The translations under genes were made by a program, and so were the position numbers. Shown piece after piece: positions 1 to 5,313 of a stretch of DNA of 6,631 nt. The DNA is taken from the NCBI GenBank assembly GCA_025054515.1, contig JANWZT010000066.1, forward strand, positions 1-6,631, written 5' to 3'. Each line of letters starts with the position of its first letter. The first letter of the stretch is position 1. Source of the DNA: Candidatus Caldarchaeum sp. Its GTDB lineage: Archaea > Thermoproteota > Nitrososphaeria_A > Caldarchaeales > Caldarchaeaceae. The notes under the pieces are model-generated. The model searched no databases, was not told where the DNA came from, and saw nothing but the letters and a program-made list of their open reading frames with translations.

Positions 1-304
1 GGATGCCGCGAACTTTTACGAGCGGGTTCATTTCGGCTATCCTTTTTTCGGCCACAAGGGCCTTCGCCTGTGAAATGTCGCTGTCGTTATAGAGCATTTG
101 GCGGCTTAGGTTGGATAGCTCGACTACGTCGTTGTCGACCAGTAGAAGCTCTCCGACACCCATTAATGCTAAATTTTTCGCCACTTCACAGCCCAGGGCA
201 CCGATGCCGGCGACGAGCACCTTCGCAACGGAAAGCTTTTGCTGATTCCATCCTTCCAGCCTCATCTGTCGGTCATAACGGGTCATCAACTCAGCCTTGT
301 CCAA
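1..304 (-). CDS. E1-like ubiquitin-activating enzyme, N-terminal part (runs off left edge)
   Basis: This is the first 101 residues of a ThiF/MoeB/UBA1-fold adenylating enzyme, expected to activate the Ubl C-terminal glycine with ATP and hand it to the E2. Visible motifs, numbered from the TTG start, are RYDRQ at 9-13, the nucleotide-binding loop GIGALG at 33-38, DND at 57-59, SNLSRQ at 64-69 (catalytic Arg68) and Lys81. The pattern follows MoeB and eukaryotic E1 closely. The catalytic Cys domain lies outside the window. I chose TTG at 304: it follows the E2 stop by 2 nt, has AAAGGT 8 nt upstream (313-318), and gives the short acidic N-terminus before RYxRQ that is usual in the family. ATG at 286, six codons later, is the alternative but has only a weak ribosome site. 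It is third in the Ubl-E2-E1 operon. Family and context are strong; the exact start is inferred. Confidence 0.93.
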   Translation of the reverse strand, partial: MDKAELMTRYDRQMRLEGWNQQKLSVAKVLVAGIGALGCEVAKNLALMGVGELLLVDNDVVELSNLSRQMLYNDSDISQAKALVAEKRIAEMNPLVKVRGI

Positions 305-306
305 GT

Positions 307-819
307 CTACTGACCTTTCCAACGGCCTCTTCTAAAGGCTTGCTCTGGATGAGCATATTCCTCGACAAACTGCCTAACCCGAGCCATAAAAAGGTCCGGT
401 CTATTCTTATATTCGAAGGCTGCGACGGGATTTAACGGGTCTTCCGGGTTCGGATTGGTCAGAAGATTTCGTAAAGACTCTATGACCGCCACCACCCGAA
501 GAGTCGGCGACCAGTGGTCTTTAAAAATCGATTCACATACTCTTGCCGGGACGGAGTCCGAAAAGTTGGGATGCCAAATTCTCGTATGCCATATTACGTC
601 AGGTGGATAGAAGGGATACGACCGGGGCAGGATTATTTCGACCCGGAAATAACCTCCATCGTAAGGGCCCGTGCCGATGATCACTCCTTCATAGTGGGTC
701 AGCTCGTTTTCGACCGGTGTGAACGTTGGTTCGTTTTCCTGAAGCAGAGAATATTCAAGCGCGAGCCTTCTGTGCCATGCGTTTTCAGGAAGTTCGACAG
801 ATTGGCTTTCCAACCCCAC
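307..819 (-). CDS. E2-like ubiquitin-conjugating enzyme (UBC fold)
   Basis: A 170-residue UBC-fold protein expected to accept Ubl from E1 as a thioester and transfer it to lysines, probably with the RING protein known from this locus. Residues 14-28 resemble UBC helix 1. The segment YPFYPPDV (68-75) is the usual proline-rich turn, HPN is at 83-85, and the active cysteine is Cys95. WSP (103-105) and PNPEDPL (123-129) follow at the spacing seen in UBE2D-type E2s. Between Cys95 and the DPL motif the alignment to UBE2D needs no gap, but HPN to Cys is two residues longer than usual. The start is GTG at 819, with GAGG 7 nt upstream (827-830). This overlaps the 3' end of the Ubl gene by 35 bp, so translation is probably coupled. 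The next gene, E1, begins 2 nt after this stop. A TTG at 813 is a less likely start because the GAGG would be 13 nt away. Confidence 0.96.
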   Translation of the reverse strand: MGLESQSVELPENAWHRRLALEYSLLQENEPTFTPVENELTHYEGVIIGTGPYDGGYFRVEIILPRSYPFYPPDVIWHTRIWHPNFSDSVPARVCESIFKDHWSPTLRVVAVIESLRNLLTNPNPEDPLNPVAAFEYKNRPDLFMARVRQFVEEYAHPEQAFRRGRWKGQ

Positions 820-1048
820 CCACCGTCCTCGTAATTAGAACAAATTTGTCGCCGTCTTCGACGCCTATGCTCTGCAGAGTTTCGGTGTCTTTCAAAGCTC
901 TTCCCTTGTAGGTAAGCCGTGTAGTATCGGGTGGAAGTTTTTTCATCGCACATACTTTTGTCCTGACCGCGCCGACGGTGGCGTTGGGTGAAACTTCGAG
1001 TTCGAGGGGTGAACCTCCGCCAACTGCTGGGACAATCTTAATTTTCAT
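785..1048 (-). CDS. Ubiquitin-like modifier precursor (pro-Ubl with Gly-Gly and C-terminal tail)
   Basis: An 87-residue beta-grasp protein that aligns along its whole length with ubiquitin. LPPDTTRL (38-45) matches the IPPDQQRL stretch, RxLKD (50-54) matches KQLED, and the diglycine is Gly77-Gly78. Nine residues (VGKPICRTS) follow the diglycine, so the product is a precursor that must be trimmed before activation. The divergently encoded JAMM protease is the expected processing enzyme, and published work on this system reports such processing. Arg74 matches ubiquitin Arg72, the residue E1 enzymes use for recognition. The positions of ubiquitin Lys48 and Lys63 are Arg50 and Asp65, Ile44 is Thr46, and Lys29 is kept as Lys31. 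The gene starts with ATG about 27 bp from the centre of a TATA-like box, so its mRNA may be leaderless. It is first in the operon. Confidence 0.96.
   Translation of the reverse strand: MKIKIVPAVGGGSPLELEVSPNATVGAVRTKVCAMKKLPPDTTRLTYKGRALKDTETLQSIGVEDGDKFVLITRTVGGVGKPICRTS
827..830 (-). promoter_or_regulatory. Ribosome binding site for E2, inside the Ubl gene
   Basis: GAGG on the minus strand lies in the Ubl codons just before the Gly-Gly pair, 7 nt upstream of the GTG at 819. It is the main reason for choosing that GTG as the E2 start, and it implies that E2 is translated from inside the Ubl reading frame. Confidence 0.6.
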
Positions 1049-1070
1049 TCTGTTGGTTTTCCCACCCGTG

Positions 1071-1080
1071 CGTATATAAG
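1071..1080 (-). promoter_or_regulatory. TATA-like box of the Ubl-E2-E1 operon
   Basis: On the minus strand this reads CTTATATACG, with AAAA directly upstream that could serve as part of a BRE. Its centre is about 27 bp from the Ubl ATG at 1048, the usual archaeal distance from TATA centre to transcription start. This predicts a transcript beginning at or within a base or two of the ATG, that is, leaderless. No Shine-Dalgarno sequence lies before the ATG, which fits. The site is inferred from sequence only. Confidence 0.65.
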
Positions 1081-1158
1081 TTTTAGCTCTGAGTAAAACA
1101 TCGAAACGCCCGAAACATGACGTCGATAAGATTCAAAGTAGGTTTTCAAAACGTCATT

Positions 1159-1165
1159 CTTATTA
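1159..1165 (+). promoter_or_regulatory. TATA-like element for the Rpn11-like gene
   Basis: CTTATTA is centred 27 bp before the ATG at 1189, so a transcript starting at that ATG is predicted (leaderless). No Shine-Dalgarno sequence precedes the ATG. The match to a TATA box is weaker than that of the opposing Ubl promoter, and the TATATA at 1074-1079 could also be read in this direction, which would instead suit the upstream ATG at 1117. Confidence 0.45.
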
Positions 1166-1188
1166 CTTTCCGTGAGCGAAAACTTTTG

Positions 1189-1797
1189 ATGCGTGTACGC
1201 ATTTATCCTCTCGCTCTCGGCAAAGTAGTCAAACATGCGACGGCGGTTTTGAACAGAGAGGTAGCCGGGCTTCTGATCGGCAAGTCAGCGGGCAAAGTTT
1301 TGGAGATATGGGATGCCATGACCGGAGAGCAGTATGGGACACCCGCCTACGTTCAGCTTGATGAAATGGTGATGGCGAAGGTCGCCGAGGATTTGGCGAA
1401 AAACGATAAAGGCCTTTACATTGTCGGCTGGTATCATTCTCATCCTGGACTCGACGTCTTCCTTTCTCCCACCGACATCGACACCCAAAAACGATACCAA
1501 ATGATGTATAGCAAGGCTGTGGCTCTGGTCATCGATCCCGTCGAATTTGCCAAGACGCATAAGATTTCTTCGCTGAAGTTCAAGGTTTTCCAGATTTCAA
1601 AGGAGGGGCGTGTGGTGTCGCTTCCGGTTTCTATAGGAATTCACAGGGCCAAGCTGTTGGAAAGCACCCTTCATGCGTTAAGCACGTTCGACGTGCGGCA
1701 TTTGACGGGAGAAGCCGAGAGTAAGACGGTGAGCAATTCAAAGTCAGAGGTTCCCGAAGGACTGCTGGGAAAAGCTAAAAAGCTGTTTGGAGCTTAA
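1189..1797 (+). CDS. rpn11: Rpn11-like JAMM/MPN+ metalloprotease (deubiquitinase)
   Basis: A 202-residue zinc isopeptidase of the JAMM/MPN+ family, expected to mature the Ubl precursor by cutting after Gly-Gly and to release Ubl from conjugates. The full catalytic set is visible: Glu24 in REVAGLLIG, then the HSHPG signature with zinc ligands His83 and His85, Ser93, and zinc ligand Asp96. The N-terminus VRIYPLALGKVVKHA matches the first strand and helix of MPN domains, so I take ATG 1189 as the start. An ATG at 1117 would add 24 residues with no family resemblance. The MPN fold ends near residue 150. It is followed by a tail of about 50 residues rich in Ser, Glu and Lys that ends in a short basic amphipathic stretch (LLGKAKKLFGA). 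The gene is transcribed divergently from the Ubl-E2-E1 operon, and a coiled-coil gene follows 32 nt downstream. The function is supported by motifs, context and published studies of the homologue. Confidence 0.95.
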   Translation: MRVRIYPLALGKVVKHATAVLNREVAGLLIGKSAGKVLEIWDAMTGEQYGTPAYVQLDEMVMAKVAEDLAKNDKGLYIVGWYHSHPGLDVFLSPTDIDTQKRYQMMYSKAVALVIDPVEFAKTHKISSLKFKVFQISKEGRVVSLPVSIGIHRAKLLESTLHALSTFDVRHLTGEAESKTVSNSKSEVPEGLLGKAKKLFGA

Positions 1798-1815
1798 TGG
1801 CTGGCAGGAAGTAGC

Positions 1816-1820
1816 GAGGG
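1816..1820 (+). promoter_or_regulatory. Ribosome binding site for the coiled-coil gene
   Basis: GAGGG is 9 nt upstream of TTG 1830. It supports the TTG start and lies in the short gap after the protease gene, suggesting translation from a shared mRNA. Confidence 0.5.
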
Positions 1821-1829
1821 CTAACGAAT

Positions 1830-2621
1830 TTGCCCAAGAAAATTGTCCTCCGCATCAAGCCGTCGTCTCAGCCACAGCAGGAACAAGCCCCGGAAGTCGA
1901 CGCCTTGCCCTCGCAGACTGCTGCCGAAGAACCGGTGGTAGAAAGTGATGGGCCCAAACAGGTAGCAGAGCAGCAGCCTCAGCCAGCAGGAGAAGACCTC
2001 GAACAGGCCCTTCAAGCCTACGATGAATTGATGAAAGACGTTGAAAGGATAAGAAATCTGGATAAAAACTTCATGATTTATTGCATCAAGTCCGACGAGC
2101 TTCGGCCTCAGCTAATTCGCAGCATCTTGAGCCGATTGTCTGAAAAAAGGAATGCTTTGCTGGATAAGAGCGCGATTGTTTTGGATAATTTGAAGGCTGT
2201 GCGGGAAACAATTGGTTCGGAGTTTCACGAGGTTGAGGAGGAATTGATTTGGTCGAGCATAGAGTTGAACACTATGCAGCTCGAAGGCGATAAGGGGAGT
2301 AAAAACGTGGGGTTGAAGGAGGAGCTGGAGGCTCGGATTCCAGAGCTTCGTAAAAAACTGGCGAGCCTTCGGAACCGATTGAAGATGGTTGAAGACATGA
2401 TTAAGCAGTTGTCGGACCTTCCAAGGACTATTGTGGATATGACGACGAGCAGAGAGGAAGCTGGGAAGCTTCTTGAAGATATCAAGAAGAAGCTTATGCT
2501 GACCCATGGGCCGCGTGCCGAAGCCGTCGCTCGAGCTGAAATAGAGAAGATAGCTCAGCAGGAGTCCATACCACGTGAGTATGCAACAGTTCTGCTGTGG
2601 AAACAATTGTCCGGTCGCTAA
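1830..2621 (+). CDS. Unrecognised coiled-coil protein linked to the Rpn11-like gene
   Basis: I do not recognise this 263-residue protein. It has a short basic, strand-like N-terminus (KKIVLRIKP, 3-11). A linker of about 43 residues rich in Gln, Pro, Glu and Ala (12-54) follows and is probably disordered. The rest is almost entirely helical and highly charged: heptad-like stretches at about 55-79, 89-153, 161-198 and 206-224, broken by a Gly/Lys loop at 153-160 and by LPRT at 197-200. The C-terminus (about 229-263, ending VLLWKQLSGR) looks like a small helical module. There is no signal peptide or membrane segment, and only one cysteine (Cys85), so it is not a RING or zinc-finger E3. The start is TTG with GAGGG 9 nt upstream. 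It lies 32 nt after the protease gene with no promoter visible between them, so the two are probably co-transcribed. A scaffold, adaptor or ESCRT-like filament role is possible but unproven. Confidence 0.85.
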   Translation: MPKKIVLRIKPSSQPQQEQAPEVDALPSQTAAEEPVVESDGPKQVAEQQPQPAGEDLEQALQAYDELMKDVERIRNLDKNFMIYCIKSDELRPQLIRSILSRLSEKRNALLDKSAIVLDNLKAVRETIGSEFHEVEEELIWSSIELNTMQLEGDKGSKNVGLKEELEARIPELRKKLASLRNRLKMVEDMIKQLSDLPRTIVDMTTSREEAGKLLEDIKKKLMLTHGPRAEAVARAEIEKIAQQESIPREYATVLLWKQLSGR

Positions 2622-3013
2622 GCAGATGGCCTGAATTTGATGCCGTAAAAGATTAGGCGGGACTCTCCGTCGACCTTTATTTTCCGCACCACCGTTTCGA
2701 CTTTCATCGCAGGCTTCAGGTCTTCCGGCTCACAGTCGGTCATCTGTGCAACAACTTTAGAGCCGTCATCCATTTCAACCCATGCAACGATGAATGGCGT
2801 GTTCTTCTCCATACCTTGCTGGGCCTGCGAAACGACGGTGAAATGCCGCAGGATACCCGTGGCGGGCAGCCGGTCTCTCTCAAGGTTTTTCGAACCGCAT
2901 CTTCTGCATACTTTTCGGACAAGGGGATGAAAATGGCCGCATTTCACGCATCTGCTTCCTTCTAACCTGTAGACAAATGGCCTCAGACGCCAGTAGGACG
3001 CAGGCTTCGACAA
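2618..3013 (-). CDS. DUF35 zinc-ribbon/OB-fold protein of the HMG-CoA synthase complex
   Basis: A 131-residue DUF35 family protein. An N-terminal helix region (1-20) is followed by a rubredoxin-like zinc ribbon with Cys22, Cys25, Cys36 and Cys39 (CVKC and CRRC), then an OB-fold (about 48-131). In archaea this family bridges acetoacetyl-CoA thiolase and HMG-CoA synthase and helps form a shared CoA-binding channel. Here it is the third gene after those two partners. The start is TTG at 3013, 1 nt after the thiolase stop, with a strong GGAGGTG 7 nt upstream. Its stop codon (TAG, 2618-2620) overlaps the stop of the convergent coiled-coil gene. Family and role are supported by the cysteine pattern and the gene order. 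Confidence 0.93.
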   Translation of the reverse strand: MSKPASYWRLRPFVYRLEGSRCVKCGHFHPLVRKVCRRCGSKNLERDRLPATGILRHFTVVSQAQQGMEKNTPFIVAWVEMDDGSKVVAQMTDCEPEDLKPAMKVETVVRKIKVDGESRLIFYGIKFRPSA

Positions 3014-3014
3014 T

Positions 3015-4169
3015 TTAACCCACCTCCTCGATGATCACGGCCGCCGCATATGAACCAAGGCCGGCGACTGCTTGAATGAGGCCCGCTTTCGCGCCGTCCA
3101 CCTGATTTTTTTCAGCGTTTCCGGTTACCTGTAGGTAGGCCTCGGCCAACGAGTAGATGTTTGACGCTCCGACTGGGTTCCCCCTTCCCTTAAGGCCTCC
3201 GAAGGTGTTCAAAGGAGTTTCTCCCGAAAGCGACCAGCGGCCTTTGCGGGCGTCGTGGCAAGCGTAACCTTTTTCGGCGAACCCCATGGCTTCAAGCGAA
3301 AGCGGTGCCATGAAGCTGTAGCTGTCGTGCACCTCCACGAAATCGATAGAACCGCGGCTTAACCCAGCCATCTCCAACGCCCTCTGGGCCGCGAAGTTGA
3401 TGCTCCGCATCTCCACAGGGTCTTCCCGGTCGAACGGAGAAAGGTAGTCGGAGGCCATGCCGAATCCCTTCAAGACCGCTTTGGGTGAATCAAGTTTTCT
3501 CGCAAGCTCCTCCGATAGAAGAAGCACGGCGGCGGCCCCGTCCGCGGGAGAGGTGGTATCAAACCGCCGAAGCGGCTCCGCCACGTACGGTGAATTCATC
3601 ACCGTGTCGACGGAAATTTTGAACTGATATTGGGCGTGCGGCGCTGTCTGAGCATGTTCATGGCCCAACACGGGAAAATAGGCCACGTCCTCCTGCTCAA
3701 GGCCATATCTTATTAGATATTCTTTGTAGATTAGGGCGGCTTCCGCCAGCTGTGACACGCCGAGTGAAGCGATGTATTCTGCGGGTTCTTCCATCGAAGA
3801 CAACGCGACCGCTTCTTCGGCCGTGGCGTCGGACATCTTTTCAGCACCCACTACCAATACGGCTTTGTTGAGCCCTGAAACGATGGACGAGGCAGCTGAA
3901 TAAACTGCAGCGAGGCCCGACGCCCCACCGGCTTCGACCCTTAAACAGGAGACTCCACGAAGACCAAGAACTTCTGCGAAGTAAGCGCCGAGGTTCACCT
4001 GTTCCTGCAAAGACTCGGCGAAAACATTAGACACAACAACGGCGTCAACCGACTGTAACCCAGCCGACTCTAAGGCCGACAGCCCAGCCTCAGCCATCAG
4101 CTCCGTCAACGTCCTTTCCCAGTGTTCATCAACTTTCGTCAACCCAACGCCGCCCACGTACACCCTCAA
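3015..4169 (-). CDS. Thiolase-family protein (archaeal acetyl-CoA acetyltransferase type) lacking the usual catalytic Cys and His
   Basis: A 384-residue SCP2/archaeal-type thiolase fold. Recognisable blocks are VEAGGASG (78-85), SPADGAAAVLL (207-217), EVHDSYS (279-285), NTFGGLKGRGNP (321-332) and the C-terminal AVAGLGSYAAAVII (367-380). In active thiolases the position before ASG is the nucleophilic Cys; here it is Gly82. The usual GHP motif near the C-terminus is GNP, so its His is Asn331. The normal reaction, condensing two acetyl-CoA to acetoacetyl-CoA, therefore looks impaired, and a structural or altered role is possible. It sits between HMG-CoA synthase and DUF35, as the archaeal complex thiolase does. 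The start is TTG 4169, 4 nt after the upstream stop, with AGGGTG 7 nt upstream. GTG at 4163 is an alternative. The fold is secure; catalytic activity is doubtful. Confidence 0.9.
   Translation of the reverse strand: MRVYVGGVGLTKVDEHWERTLTELMAEAGLSALESAGLQSVDAVVVSNVFAESLQEQVNLGAYFAEVLGLRGVSCLRVEAGGASGLAAVYSAASSIVSGLNKAVLVVGAEKMSDATAEEAVALSSMEEPAEYIASLGVSQLAEAALIYKEYLIRYGLEQEDVAYFPVLGHEHAQTAPHAQYQFKISVDTVMNSPYVAEPLRRFDTTSPADGAAAVLLLSEELARKLDSPKAVLKGFGMASDYLSPFDREDPVEMRSINFAAQRALEMAGLSRGSIDFVEVHDSYSFMAPLSLEAMGFAEKGYACHDARKGRWSLSGETPLNTFGGLKGRGNPVGASNIYSLAEAYLQVTGNAEKNQVDGAKAGLIQAVAGLGSYAAAVIIEEVG
3021..3027 (-). promoter_or_regulatory. Shine-Dalgarno sequence for the DUF35 gene
   Basis: GGAGGTG on the minus strand is a near-perfect ribosome site. 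It is embedded in the last codons of the thiolase gene (Glu-Glu-Val-Gly), 7 nt before the TTG start. It decides the start and indicates translational coupling. Confidence 0.75.
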
Positions 4170-4173
4170 GAAA

Positions 4174-5220
4174 CTACACCCTAATCTTCTCCCTAAACTT
4201 CAGATAAGTCGAATAATCGATTTCTTTCCTTCTGCTGACCATCTCGTCGAAGGTCGGGGCTAAATTTCTCCTTCTCTCCAGCCCTTCGCACGTCACAAGC
4301 AGAAACGAATCGCTTCCAGCTCCAGATCCGTAGGACGTGAACAATATCCTTTGGCCCGGCTCAGCCCGGTCAAGAACTTTGACGAGGCCAATCATCGAAC
4401 ATGCTGCGTATGTGTTTCCGATTTGGTCGGCCACGATGGCGGGCTTCACCTTCTCAAGAGGGATGGACAGAACCTTCGCGACGGCGAGCGGAAATTTCAC
4501 GTTTGGCTGATGGAAGACAAAGTAGTCGATGTCGTTGACCGAAAACCCGTTCTCGCCCATGATGGTCGAAACCGCTGAAATCGTGTGATGGAAGTAGGCC
4601 GGTTCTCCAGTAAACCGAGACCCATGCATCGGATATCTTTCGTAGCTTCTTCTCCAAAAATCGGGAGTGTCGCTTACGTATGATGTGGCGTATTCAAATT
4701 TGGCTATACAGTCTCTGCTGTTCTTACCGATGACGAACGCAGCGGCCCCGCTCGCGGCCGTAAACTCTAATGCGTCGCCGGGCCTTCCCTGAGCTGTGTC
4801 AGCCCCGATGGCCAAGCCATATTCAATCCTTCCCGCCTCAACTAAGGCCGTGACCATCTGAACCGCCTCGGTTCCAGCCTTGCATGCAAATTCAAAATCG
4901 GCTGACGTGGTTTTCCGAGAAAGCCCGAGCACTTCGGCGACGATCGTTCCCGACGGCTTCACGGCGTAGGGCTTCGACTCTGTTCCCACATGAACCGCGG
5001 AAATCTTGGAAGGGTCTACGCCAGCCCGGTTGATGGCATGGCGGGCAGCTTCGATAGACATCGTCACGGTGTCTTCGTCAAAACCCGCCACCGCCTTTTC
5101 TTTCACGGGCAGCTCGGATGTGCTTTTACCCCATAGTTTCGCCATTTCATAACCTTTGATTCTATAACGGGGGACGTAGCAGCCGTAACCGAGTATGGCC
5201 GCGTCCGATATTCGGGGCAT
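4174..5220 (-). CDS. Hydroxymethylglutaryl-CoA synthase (archaeal type)
   Basis: A 348-residue enzyme, the usual archaeal length, that condenses acetyl-CoA with acetoacetyl-CoA to HMG-CoA in the mevalonate pathway feeding archaeal isoprenoid lipids. The catalytic triad is visible: Glu81 in GTESKPYAVKPS, Cys113 in EFACKAG and His237 in FHQPN. The N-terminus AAILGYGCYVPRYRIK and the motifs GNTYAAC (268-274) and SYGSGAGSDSF (296-306) are typical. I chose ATG 5220. The frame is open further upstream, but the added residues do not resemble the family and would run through the promoter region into the divergent regulator gene. A TATA-like box 27 bp before this ATG suggests a leaderless mRNA. It is the first gene of the operon with the thiolase-like and DUF35 genes, which are spaced 4 and 1 nt apart. 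Confidence 0.96.
   Translation of the reverse strand: MPRISDAAILGYGCYVPRYRIKGYEMAKLWGKSTSELPVKEKAVAGFDEDTVTMSIEAARHAINRAGVDPSKISAVHVGTESKPYAVKPSGTIVAEVLGLSRKTTSADFEFACKAGTEAVQMVTALVEAGRIEYGLAIGADTAQGRPGDALEFTAASGAAAFVIGKNSRDCIAKFEYATSYVSDTPDFWRRSYERYPMHGSRFTGEPAYFHHTISAVSTIMGENGFSVNDIDYFVFHQPNVKFPLAVAKVLSIPLEKVKPAIVADQIGNTYAACSMIGLVKVLDRAEPGQRILFTSYGSGAGSDSFLLVTCEGLERRRNLAPTFDEMVSRRKEIDYSTYLKFREKIRV
4177..4182 (-). promoter_or_regulatory. Shine-Dalgarno-like sequence for the thiolase gene
   Basis: AGGGTG on the minus strand forms the last sense codons of HMG-CoA synthase (Arg-Val) and is 7 nt upstream of the TTG at 4169. It supports that start over the GTG two codons further in. Confidence 0.55.
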
Positions 5221-5242
5221 CGTTTGTCCGATTGGGTTGCTT

Positions 5243-5252
5243 CTATTAAAAG
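5243..5252 (-). promoter_or_regulatory. TATA-like box of the HMG-CoA synthase operon
   Basis: CTTTTAATAG on the minus strand is centred about 27 bp from the ATG at 5220, preceded by a purine-rich AAAGC that could be part of a BRE. The predicted transcript starts at or next to the ATG, with no room for a Shine-Dalgarno sequence. Confidence 0.6.
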
Positions 5253-5269
5253 GCTTTTGCAGATGGGGT

Positions 5270-5287
5270 GTTCGACATTTGCCGAAC
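5270..5287. promoter_or_regulatory. Possible operator: inverted repeat GTTCG-N8-CGAAC
   Basis: A perfect 5-bp inverted repeat with an 8-nt spacer lies between two divergent promoters, roughly equally far (about 57 bp) from the transcription starts I predict for HMG-CoA synthase and for the Lrp-type regulator. Lrp/AsnC proteins bind short palindromes and often act on divergent neighbours and on their own gene. The assignment to this regulator is inference, and the repeat is short enough to occur by chance. Confidence 0.3.
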
Positions 5288-5303
5288 GGCCACCAAAGAA
5301 GAG

Positions 5304-5313
5304 ACATTAAAAC
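5304..5313 (+). promoter_or_regulatory. TATA-like element for the Lrp-HAD transcription unit
   Basis: ACATTAAAAC is centred about 35 bp before the ATG at 5344, which would give a start near 5336 and a leader of about 8 nt. It is the only AT-rich element at a suitable distance, and the match is moderate. Confidence 0.4.

Noticed and set aside
514..834. Plus-strand reading frame of 106 codons
   Set aside because: It is a shadow of the E2 gene, whose motifs on the opposite strand are unmistakable.
1117..1188. Upstream ATG that would add 24 residues to the Rpn11-like protein
   Set aside because: The added residues do not resemble MPN domains, no ribosome site precedes this ATG, and ATG 1189 gives a canonical N-terminus with a TATA-like element 27 bp upstream. 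It remains possible if transcription starts near 1103.
1045..1236. 63-codon minus-strand reading frame upstream of Ubl
   Set aside because: It is antisense to the start of the protease gene, covers both promoters, has no ribosome site and shows no recognisable protein features.
1830..2621. Coiled-coil protein as the RING-finger E3 of the ubiquitin system
   Set aside because: It has a single cysteine and no zinc-binding pattern. The known RING gene would lie beyond the left edge, after E1.
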